NCBI GenBank assembly: GCA_903871865.1 | Contig: CAIQIL010000414.1 | Location: 1 to 5,107 of the forward strand | Origin: an uncultured Burkholderiales bacterium | Lineage (GTDB): Bacteria; Pseudomonadota; Gammaproteobacteria; Burkholderiales; Burkholderiaceae_C | Length of the DNA: 5,107 bases | Direction of reading: 5' to 3' | Shown here: piece after piece, positions 1 through 4,814 of the stretch | How positions within the stretch are numbered: the first letter of the stretch is position 1 | Layout: the number at the start of each line of letters is the position of its first letter | Translations under genes and position numbers: made by a program | Notes under the pieces: model-generated | Seen by the model: only the letters and a program-made list of their open reading frames with translations | What the model was told of the DNA's origin: nothing | The model's database searches: none

Positions 1-707
1 CCATGAACGCCATCATCGGCTTCGCGTCGCTGATGCGCGAAGAAGGGCCCAGCCCCTTGCAGGCCCGGCGCCTGGGCATCATCCTCGATGCCAGTGCCCA
101 CCTGATGGACATCATCAACGACGTGCTCGACCTGGCCCAGGTCGAGGCTGGCAAGATGACCTTGGTGCCTGCCAAGGTGTCACTGACACAGTTGCTGGCC
201 GACGTGAGTGCGTTGGTCTCGCCGCAAGCCGCGGCGAAGGGCGTGCAACTCATCACCGAGGGTTCGGCCTTGCCGACCTGGGTGATGGCCGACGCGACCC
301 GCCTGCGCCAGGCCTTGCTCAATTACGCGGCGAACGCCGTCAAGTTCACCGAGCGTGGTCAGGTTGTCCTGCGTTGTGATGTCCTGCCCGAGGTGTCACA
401 GGCCGACTGCCACGTGCGCTTCGAGGTGCGCGACACCGGCATCGGCATCGAGCCCTTGGTGATGGGCCGCTTGTTCCAGCCTTTCGAGCAGGCCAATGGC
501 TCGGCCACGCGATGCCATGGAGGCACCGGTCTGGGTCTGGCCATCACCCGCCGCATCGCCCAGCAGATGGGCGGTGACGCTGGTGCCAGCAGCCAGCCTG
601 GCGTGGGCAGTGTGTTCTGGTTCACTGCCCGCCTGCCCCGCGTGGCGACAGGCGGGGAGGCAGACCTGGCGACCACCACCGCCACGTCTTCCCATGTCAG
701 CGCTTGA
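1..707 (+). CDS. Sensor histidine kinase, C-terminal part (5' end outside the window)
   Basis: This is the tail of a two-component sensor kinase, which autophosphorylates on a histidine and passes the phosphate to a response regulator. The frame is open from the left edge. Counting from the first in-window Met (base 3), MNAIIGFASL is what normally follows the H-box SHEIRTP, so the phosphorylated His lies just outside and this Met is not the start. Residues 22-52 are the second DHp helix (DVLDLAQVEAGK). The HATPase_c domain follows: N-box around N107 and N111 (LLNYAANAVKF), G1 box DTGIGI at 144-149, F-box FQPFEQA at 158-164, G2 box GGTGLGLAI at 173-181. The protein ends soon after the ATPase fold with a low-complexity Ala/Thr tail, so no receiver domain is fused at the C-terminus. 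Sensor domains and partner are not visible. The last 11 bp overlap the convergent SYLF gene. Confidence 0.95.
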   Translation, partial: MNAIIGFASLMREEGPSPLQARRLGIILDASAHLMDIINDVLDLAQVEAGKMTLVPAKVSLTQLLADVSALVSPQAAAKGVQLITEGSALPTWVMADATRLRQALLNYAANAVKFTERGQVVLRCDVLPEVSQADCHVRFEVRDTGIGIEPLVMGRLFQPFEQANGSATRCHGGTGLGLAITRRIAQQMGGDAGASSQPGVGSVFWFTARLPRVATGGEADLATTTATSSHVSA

Positions 708-1260
708 TCGGTGTGATCTTGGTGCCTTCGATGCTCAGGCTGACCATGAGGCCTTGCTGGTCGAGGATGAAGGCATAGGCATCGTCTTTCAGGGTGGACG
801 AGGACAGGTTCTTGGCCATGCCTTCATTGACCACGACCACGCTGGGGCCCACACCAATCTCCCAACCCTTGGTTTCGGCCAAATAGCGCACGGCCTTGTC
901 GCTCATCAAGAAAACCACGTAGCCATAGGACTCGGCGCCGGCCTGCCAGCCCCACGATGCCGAGACCGAGTTGTAGTAACTGGGCGCCTGCATCGACTTC
1001 AGCAACACGCCTTCGCCGTAGCTGCCACCGAACACCAGACCGGCCTTGATGATTTTCGGGAACACCAGCGTGGCCTTGGCCTTTTTGGAGAGGCTCTCTG
1101 CGGCGCTGTTGGTCTTGTAGAGCGTCTGCAGGGTCTGCTCAGCGTCGCGGTTGAGGTCGTCGGCGGTGGCGGCTTGGACGGGCATGCCGAAGCTGGCCAA
1201 CGAGAAAGCGATGGCGCTGATTTGAAGGATGGCTGTCAGAGAGGGTGTCTGGATCTGCAT
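697..1260 (-). CDS. Exported SYLF/Ysc84-domain protein
   Basis: This 187-aa protein has an N-terminal signal peptide: a hydrophobic stretch at about residues 8-26 ending in PVQA, with probable cleavage after A30, so it should act in the periplasm or at the envelope. The mature part matches the SYLF (DUF500, Ysc84-related) family: AKATLVFPKIIKAGLVFGGSYGEGVL at about 61-86 is the family hallmark, and ASWGWQAGAESYGYVVFLMS at 101-120 and the Gly/Val-rich IGVGPSVVVVNEG at 135-147 follow. SYLF domains bind lipids in eukaryotes; the bacterial role is poorly defined. The start is supported by AGGAG six bases ahead of the ATG. No lipobox Cys is present, so it is not a lipoprotein. It is divergent from the Crp/Fnr gene, with a shared palindrome between them, and overlaps the kinase tail to tail. 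Confidence 0.93.
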   Translation of the reverse strand: MQIQTPSLTAILQISAIAFSLASFGMPVQAATADDLNRDAEQTLQTLYKTNSAAESLSKKAKATLVFPKIIKAGLVFGGSYGEGVLLKSMQAPSYYNSVSASWGWQAGAESYGYVVFLMSDKAVRYLAETKGWEIGVGPSVVVVNEGMAKNLSSSTLKDDAYAFILDQQGLMVSLSIEGTKITPIKR

Positions 1261-1293
1261 GTGGTGCTCCTGGTTTCGGATGGGGCCACTGGC

Positions 1294-1299
1294 AATCTA
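1294..1299 (-). promoter_or_regulatory. Possible -10 box for the SYLF gene
   Basis: On the minus strand the hexamer reads TAGATT, four of six matches to the sigma-70 consensus, 34 bp ahead of the ATG. No good -35 hexamer lies 17 bp upstream, as expected for an activator-dependent promoter. The predicted start of transcription is about 1287, which places the palindrome at 1321-1336 at -41.5. This is inferred from short matches only. Confidence 0.3.
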
Positions 1300-1320
1300 G
1301 GGTGTGCCCATCTCCGGGTC

Positions 1321-1336
1321 TGTGCGATGGCGCACA
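1321..1336. promoter_or_regulatory. CRP-type palindromic operator
   Basis: The sequence TGTGCG-ATGG-CGCACA is a perfect 6-bp inverted repeat with a 4-bp centre. It has the size and outer bases of the CRP/FNR-family 16-bp site (TGTGA-N6-TCACA), differing only at the fifth base of each half. It lies in the divergent region between the SYLF gene and a Crp/Fnr-family regulator, almost midway between the two start codons. The natural candidate for binding is the adjacent regulator, but another CRP-like protein could use it. Confidence 0.6.
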
Positions 1337-1357
1337 TACGCAGCGACACGCGGCCCC

Positions 1358-1363
1358 TATGGT
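1358..1363 (+). promoter_or_regulatory. Possible -10 box for the Crp/Fnr gene
   Basis: TATGGT matches four of six bases of the sigma-70 -10 consensus. The predicted start of transcription is about 1370, leaving a 24-nt leader that contains the ribosome binding site for the ATG at 1394. No good -35 box is present, and the palindrome centre falls at -41.5, a class II activator position. The call rests on weak hexamer similarity and spacing. Confidence 0.25.
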
Positions 1364-1393
1364 CGTGTCATGACGGAACGAGGAAAGGGTTGG

Positions 1394-2113
1394 ATGAAAC
1401 GAGCTGCTGATCCACGCATGAACGGCCTGTTGGCGATGCTGCCGGAGGACGTGTATGCGCGGTGGTGCCCGGACCTGGAGTACCTGGCCATGCCCCTGGG
1501 GCATGTGGTCAGCGAGTCGGGCTGCGGCCTCCAGCACGTGTTCTTCCCGACGACGTCCATCGTGTCGCTGCTGGGCGTGACGGAGGACGGCGCGGCTGCT
1601 GAGATCGCCGTGGTCGGCCACGAGGGCGTGGTGGGCATCTCGCTGTTCATGGGCGGTGGCACCACGCCCAGCCGTGCCGTGGTGCAGAGCGCGGGCCAGG
1701 GCTTTCGCTTCCATGGCGACCTGCTCATGACGGAGTTCAACCGCGGTGGCCCCGCCATGCACCTGCTGTTGCGCTACACCCAGGCCCTCATCACGCAGAT
1801 GGCGCAGACGGCGGTGTGCAACCGCCACCACCGCCTGGACCAGCAGCTTTGCCGCTGGCTCTTGCTCAGCCTGGACCGCCTGCCCGGCTTGAACCTGGTG
1901 ATGACGCAGGAGCTGATCGCCAACATGCTCGGCGTGCGCCGCGAGGGCGTCACCGAAGCGGCGCTCAAGCTGCAGCGCCAGGGCCTGATCCGCTACGCGC
2001 GCGGCCACATCGAGGTGCTGGACCGCGATGGCCTGGAGGCTCTGACCTGCGAGTGCTACAGCGTGGTCAAAAGGGAATACGATCGCCTCCTGCCCAAGCT
2101 GGTGGCCACGTGA
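1394..2113 (+). CDS. Crp/Fnr-family transcriptional regulator
   Basis: This 239-aa DNA-binding regulator has an N-terminal beta-roll (about 20-115), a dimer helix (about 120-150) and a winged helix-turn-helix (about 165-215). The HTH reads MTQELIANMLGVRREGVTEA, with R183 and E184 in the places of CRP R180 and E181; the position of CRP R185 is E188. The cAMP phosphate-binding signature (GELAL with a following Arg/Ser) is absent; instead there is VVGHEGVVGISLFMGGG at 73-89, typical of a Crp/Fnr branch with unknown ligand. There is no FNR-type Cys cluster at the N-terminus. The frame is open from a GTG at 1304, and an ATG at 1370 is also in frame. I chose 1394 because AGGAAAGG precedes it, no ribosome binding site precedes the others, and the resulting length fits the family. 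It is probably autoregulated through the palindrome at 1321-1336. Confidence 0.93.
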   Translation: MKRAADPRMNGLLAMLPEDVYARWCPDLEYLAMPLGHVVSESGCGLQHVFFPTTSIVSLLGVTEDGAAAEIAVVGHEGVVGISLFMGGGTTPSRAVVQSAGQGFRFHGDLLMTEFNRGGPAMHLLLRYTQALITQMAQTAVCNRHHRLDQQLCRWLLLSLDRLPGLNLVMTQELIANMLGVRREGVTEAALKLQRQGLIRYARGHIEVLDRDGLEALTCECYSVVKREYDRLLPKLVAT

Positions 2114-2154
2114 GGGCCGCTCATGTTTGCCCCGATCCCGTTCACCCGCTGTCC

Positions 2155-2385
2155 ATGACCCCGACCTCCCGCGACCCGCTGCACGGCATCACCCTGGCCC
2201 GCATGGTCGAAGACCTGGCCGACTTCTACGGCTGGGAAGAACTCGGCCGGCTCATCCCGGTGCGCTGCTTCACGCACGAGCCCAGCGTGTCGTCCAGCCT
2301 GAAGTTCCTGCGGCGCACGCCGTGGGCGCGAGAGAAGGTCGAGGCGCTGTACGTGGACTCGCTGCGGCGCCACGGCGGCCGCTGA
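2155..2385 (+). CDS. VF530-family (DUF2132) small protein
   Basis: This 76-aa protein is almost entirely the VF530 domain: DPLHGITLARMVEDLADFYG (7-26), WEELGRLIPVRCF (27-39), PSVSSSLKFLRRTPWAREKV (43-62), then EALY. The family has a compact fold described as DNA-binding for the Vibrio fischeri prototype; its cellular role is not established. The ATG at 2155 gives the usual family length, but no clear Shine-Dalgarno sequence precedes it. An in-frame GTG at 2110 overlaps the stop of the regulator gene (GTGA) and would give 91 aa with a non-conserved N-terminus, so translation may be coupled to the upstream gene. It lies 41 bp after that gene on the same strand and is probably co-transcribed. 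It converges on the cupin gene with an 18-bp gap. Confidence 0.9.
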   Translation: MTPTSRDPLHGITLARMVEDLADFYGWEELGRLIPVRCFTHEPSVSSSLKFLRRTPWAREKVEALYVDSLRRHGGR

Positions 2386-2403
2386 AGCAGCGCCTGGCGC
2401 CGC
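2364..2403. terminator. GC-rich stem-loop between convergent genes
   Basis: The arms GCGGCGCCA (2364-2372) and TGGCGCCGC (2395-2403) are perfectly complementary. After a one-base bulge, GGCG (2374-2377) pairs with CGCC (2391-2394). The structure spans the end of the VF530 gene and the gap up to the cupin gene stop, where transcripts from both strands must end. There is no T-tract on either side, so it is not a canonical intrinsic terminator. It may be a bidirectional pausing or 3'-end-protecting structure. Confidence 0.35.
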
Positions 2404-3210
2404 TCAGGCAGAATGCGCCTGGCCTGCCGCTTCGCACCAGGCCGCATCCTCCAGCACCGGGTCCACGGCGCCATGGAAGAACACGATGCAGCCTTGTTCG
2501 GAAACCAGCTCGGCATGGGTCGTGCCGCGCGGGGCGAGCTGGTACTCGCCTTCCAGCAGCAGGATGTCGCCCAGGAACAGGTCGCCATCGACCATCAGGC
2601 ATTCCTCGTCGTGCACGTGGCCATGGGATGGCACCGTGGCACCGGGCTCGAACCAGACCAGCATGGACACCAGGTCCTGTGCTTCCTGCAGCACCTTGGT
2701 GCGCACACCACGGCGCAGGGGGGCCCAGCGTTGTTCGTTGGTGCGCACCAGCGTGCCTTGCGTGATCTCGCCAAAAGGCGTGGCCCAGGCTTGGCTGATG
2801 CGGACCAGCAGCAGCGTGGACTGTGTGCTCCACAGGGGCTCTGTCGCGTCTTGCAGCCCGACCAGCAGGTAGTCCAGCCGTCCCAGCGATCCGATGCCGT
2901 GAGCGTGCTTGCTGTGCAGGGCACCGCTGAGCACCAGCAACTCCACCACGCAGGTGCCGGCGCCCTGGGGCATCCACTGCTGCCACGGCACGGCATGGCC
3001 GGCTTCGATGCGCATCAAGAGCGTCTGGCCACTGGGGTCGGTGCGCAGCACCTTGCTCAGCAGGCCCGGGTGCGTGCCCACGTCCCAGCTGCCTTCGCTG
3101 CGCCGGACCGTCTGGAAGACGCTGTGCGCTTCGATGCTCCGACGCACGCGTGACAGCAACCGTGCGCGCACGGGATCGTCGGCATCGCTGACGGGTTTGG
3201 CGTCGTTCAT
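2404..3210 (-). CDS. ChrR-like cupin protein, probable anti-sigma factor
   Basis: This 268-aa protein probably binds and inhibits the ECF sigma factor encoded just upstream. A C-terminal cupin at about 160-250 carries H196, H198, E202 and, 30 residues later, H232. This HxHxxxE...H set matches the zinc site of the ChrR cupin domain. A first cupin-like repeat at about 40-140 seems to have lost its metal ligands: where the second has PSHGHVHDEE, the first has PWQQWMPQG. The N-terminal 50 residues are helical and charged but contain no Cys, so the HxxxCxxC zinc-binding anti-sigma motif of classical ChrR is missing. The start has AAGG at a suitable distance, 12 bp after the sigma stop. Last gene of the operon; sigma then anti-sigma is the usual order. 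Alternative: a metal-dependent cupin enzyme or sensor without anti-sigma activity. Confidence 0.85.
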   Translation of the reverse strand: MNDAKPVSDADDPVRARLLSRVRRSIEAHSVFQTVRRSEGSWDVGTHPGLLSKVLRTDPSGQTLLMRIEAGHAVPWQQWMPQGAGTCVVELLVLSGALHSKHAHGIGSLGRLDYLLVGLQDATEPLWSTQSTLLLVRISQAWATPFGEITQGTLVRTNEQRWAPLRRGVRTKVLQEAQDLVSMLVWFEPGATVPSHGHVHDEECLMVDGDLFLGDILLLEGEYQLAPRGTTHAELVSEQGCIVFFHGAVDPVLEDAAWCEAAGQAHSA

Positions 3211-3222
3211 GGTGGGCCTTGT

Positions 3223-3891
3223 TCAGGTGGAGGGGGTGTCATCGGCGGCCAAGCCGCGGTAGTCCGTGCCCAACCAGCGGCGCAGAGACTGCATCGCCCG
3301 GCGGATCTGGGACTTCACCGATCCCAACGGCATCCCCGTGGATTGTGCAACTTCCTCGTGCGTCAAGCCGCGCAGGAAGGCCAGCGTCACGAGTTGCCGC
3401 GGCGATGCATCCAACATGGCCAGCGCCTGGTGCAGCCGCTCCAGTTCGCGCTGGCGGATGAGCCAGTCGGCCAGGTCTTCGCTGCCCGCTGAGTCCTCGG
3501 AGGTCTGGCTGTACAGGGTTTCGACGTCCTCCGTGCTGCTGTGTTCTCGCGCGTACTGGCGCTGCTGCCTGCGCCAGGCGTCCAGGGCGCGGCTGCGGGC
3601 GATGGTCATCACCCAGGCGGTGCCGGAGCCGCGCAAGGGGTCGAAGCGCGGCGCCTGACGCCAGACCTGCCAGAAGGTGTCCTCCACGACCTCGGCGGCC
3701 AGGTGGGGCTGGCCCACCAGCCGCTGTGCGACACGGCGGATCCGGTAGGACAGCAGCTGGTAGAGCTCGGCCAGGGCGGCCTCGTCCTGGTGGACGATGC
3801 ACATCAGCAACTCGGCGACGTGGGCATCGTCCCTGGCGTCGACCGGCCCGTCCTGCACCGGCTCTTCTGGCAGGGTTGGCGAAGGGCTCAT
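3223..3891 (-). CDS. ECF-type RNA polymerase sigma factor
   Basis: This 222-aa extracytoplasmic-function sigma factor directs RNA polymerase to stress promoters. Region 2 is at about 38-108: ALAELYQLLSYRIRRVAQRL, then EVVEDTFWQVWRQAPRFD (region 2.2) and GTAWVMTIARSRALDAWRR (2.3-2.4). After a variable acidic linker (115-145), region 4 at about 153-207 carries the helix-turn-helix LTHEEVAQSTGMPLGSVKSQ with the following basic helix IRRAMQSLRRWL. Region 3 is absent, as in all ECF factors. The C-terminal tail is short, so no SnoaL-like or other extra domain is fused. The frame is open far upstream, through the ferritin-like gene, but the ATG at 3891 has AGGA eight bases ahead and gives the normal family size. 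It is preceded by the ferritin-like gene (14-bp gap) and followed by the cupin gene (12-bp gap), which implies one transcript. Probably autoregulated from the elements at 4554-4583 and 4667-4696. Confidence 0.95.
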   Translation of the reverse strand: MSPSPTLPEEPVQDGPVDARDDAHVAELLMCIVHQDEAALAELYQLLSYRIRRVAQRLVGQPHLAAEVVEDTFWQVWRQAPRFDPLRGSGTAWVMTIARSRALDAWRRQQRQYAREHSSTEDVETLYSQTSEDSAGSEDLADWLIRQRELERLHQALAMLDASPRQLVTLAFLRGLTHEEVAQSTGMPLGSVKSQIRRAMQSLRRWLGTDYRGLAADDTPST

Positions 3892-3905
3892 GGGGGATTC
3901 CTGTG

Positions 3906-4493
3906 TCAGGCCCCAAAGCTCAGGGCCGCGGACGGCAAGGCCAGGCCCAATGCCTGCGTCAGTGCCGTCCAGTGCATGGTTTCGTCCGCGGCCAGCCGCG
4001 CTGCAATCGCACCCAGTTTGGGGTCCTTGAGCGAGGGCAGCACGCCCAGGTAGGCGTTGGCAGCGCCCCCTTCGAGGCGACGCGCCAGCGCCAGCACGTC
4101 GGTTTGATTCTGCAAGGTGTTGGCCTGCAAGGCCATCCCCAGTTCTTTGAGCGATGTCGCGGCCACCGGCGTGCCGCCCAGCTTCTCGATCGTGCCGATC
4201 AAGGCGTCGCGGTGTGCCTTGTGGTGCCCCTGGAACAGCAGGGCCACGCTCAGCGTCGGCTTGGTGAGCAGGCCGCTCTCGGCACCCAGCTGGTATGCGC
4301 CAATGGCTTCGTGCTCCAGCGCCAGCGCCGCGTTCAGGATGCCCACGTCCGAGCTGGGCGCCTGCATCGCTGCCAGGGCGCGTGGGCTGTGGCCGGCCAG
4401 CAGACCCAGGGCTGCAGCGGACAGCACGGGTGCGGACACCTGGCCGAAGAAGCGGCGTCGGTTGGCGATCGAAGAGGGGGTCAGTGAGGTCAT
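3906..4493 (-). CDS. Tat-exported ferritin-like domain protein
   Basis: This 195-aa protein is predicted to be exported folded by the Tat pathway. Residues 11-41 hold the twin-arginine motif NRRRFFGQ, a hydrophobic segment (APVLSAAALGLLAG) and an ALA cleavage site near 39-41. The mature part is a four-helix bundle of the ferritin-like superfamily: LEHEAIGAYQLG in helix A (E60, E62), GHHKAHRDAL in helix B (H91, H94), RRLEGGAANAYLG in helix C (E141) and AADETMHWTAL in helix D (E171, H174). Helix A, C and D ligands are normal; helix B has HHxxH rather than ExxH. Metal binding in the periplasm is likely; the substrate is unknown. I chose the ATG at 4493 because AAGGA lies six bases ahead; an in-frame TTG at 4514 would add seven residues before the Tat signal. 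First gene of the sigma operon. Confidence 0.88.
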   Translation of the reverse strand: MTSLTPSSIANRRRFFGQVSAPVLSAAALGLLAGHSPRALAAMQAPSSDVGILNAALALEHEAIGAYQLGAESGLLTKPTLSVALLFQGHHKAHRDALIGTIEKLGGTPVAATSLKELGMALQANTLQNQTDVLALARRLEGGAANAYLGVLPSLKDPKLGAIAARLAADETMHWTALTQALGLALPSAALSFGA

Positions 4494-4553
4494 GTCGCGT
4501 CCTTGTGCAAACAAATGAAAGGGCAGCGAGGCTCCAAGCCGCGCTGGGGACGA

Positions 4554-4583
4554 TTACGACCTGAGCAGGGGCCTGGATGCGAT
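4554..4583 (-). promoter_or_regulatory. Putative ECF promoter P1 of the ferritin/sigma/anti-sigma operon
   Basis: On the minus strand the element starts ATCGCATCCAGG and ends GGTCGTAA, with a spacer between. These look like -35 and -10 blocks, with 17 bp between GCATC and CGTAA. The element ends about 60 bp ahead of the ferritin-like start codon. A second copy lies 113 bp upstream with the same end blocks but a different spacer, the pattern expected of a promoter rather than of a simple duplication. ATCC in the -35 block is shared with known promoters of RpoE/ChrR- and SigK-type ECF factors. Confidence 0.6.
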
Positions 4584-4666
4584 CTGTGCAATCCCGATGC
4601 ATTTGATGGGAGATGGCGCGAGGGCGCGGTGTCTGGGTGGGGCGCGGCTGTGTCATGGCCCGGCAG

Positions 4667-4696
4667 TTACGACCCCGACGCAGGCCTGGATGCGAT
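4667..4696 (-). promoter_or_regulatory. Putative ECF promoter P2, second copy
   Basis: Same length (30 bp) and end blocks as P1: ATCGCATCCAGG and GGTCGTAA on the minus strand. 23 of 30 positions agree, and all the mismatches fall in the spacer. It would start transcription about 165 bp ahead of the ferritin-like gene. It may be a tandem promoter, or a binding site for another protein that recognises the same blocks. Confidence 0.5.
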
Positions 4697-4710
4697 TCCT
4701 GGGCGCGGCG

Positions 4711-4736
4711 TGTGGGCTTTGCCGGGCCAGCCCACA
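4711..4736. repeat. Perfect inverted repeat between divergent promoters
   Basis: TGTGGGCT (4711-4718) and AGCCCACA (4729-4736) are perfect 8-bp complements around a 10-base centre. The repeat lies between the -35 blocks of the putative P2 (4667-4696, minus) and P3 (4741-4768, plus). It is not followed by a T-tract on either strand, and no gene ends nearby, so it fits an operator for an additional regulator better than a terminator. No binding protein can be named. Confidence 0.45.
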
Positions 4737-4740
4737 AAAG

Positions 4741-4768
4741 GCATCTGAGGCGCTCGCCGCTGGCGTAA
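4741..4768 (+). promoter_or_regulatory. Putative ECF promoter P3 of the DUF4331 gene
   Basis: On the plus strand the element begins GCATCTGAGG and ends GGCGTAA, resembling P1 and P2 (GCATCCAGG and GTCGTAA) with one extra base, so 18 bp separate GCATC from CGTAA. It ends 46 bp ahead of the DUF4331 start codon. This match is weaker than that between P1 and P2 and could be chance, but its position and orientation are right for a shared regulon. Confidence 0.4.
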
Positions 4769-4814
4769 GGGCTGCGGTCATCCCGACCCCATCAACCCTG
4801 TCCAAGGAAACACC

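Larger units (their letters stand above)
4494..4814. other. 321-bp divergent control region
   Basis: No convincing gene is seen here. The frames open through it are GC-driven and lack both ribosome binding sites and family motifs. The region holds the two minus-strand promoter-like copies, the inverted repeat, the plus-strand promoter-like element and the ribosome binding sites of both flanking genes. Between the two minus-strand copies (about 4600-4660) there is only a G-rich stretch with nothing recognised. Confidence 0.7.

Noticed and set aside
628..656. Hairpin CCCGCCTG...CAGGCGGG near the end of the kinase gene, considered as a terminator for the SYLF transcript.
   Set aside because: It lies inside kinase coding sequence and has no T-tract in the minus direction; GC-rich coding DNA yields such stems often.
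496..1410. A 304-aa plus-strand frame across the SYLF gene.
   Set aside because: It overlaps two well-supported genes, has no ribosome binding site and its composition is that of an antisense shadow in GC-rich DNA.
1139..2008. A 289-aa minus-strand frame across the Crp/Fnr gene.
   Set aside because: Ala/His/Arg-rich shadow of the regulator gene with no recognisable domain.
2413..3153. Long plus-strand frame opposite the cupin gene.
   Set aside because: Its sequence is a Gln/His/Ala-rich complement shadow; the minus-strand frame has clear cupin motifs.
3726..4487. A 253-aa plus-strand frame opposite the sigma and ferritin-like genes.
   Set aside because: It spans two real genes on the other strand and shows no domain or ribosome binding site.
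4711..4736. Inverted repeat read as an intrinsic terminator.
   Set aside because: No gene ends near it, and neither strand has a downstream T-tract.
3892..4737. Upstream extension of the sigma factor reading frame to a 504-aa protein.
   Set aside because: The extension is Arg/Pro/Gly-rich, resembles no family and runs opposite-phase through the well-supported ferritin-like gene; the ATG at 3891 has a ribosome binding site and the right length.
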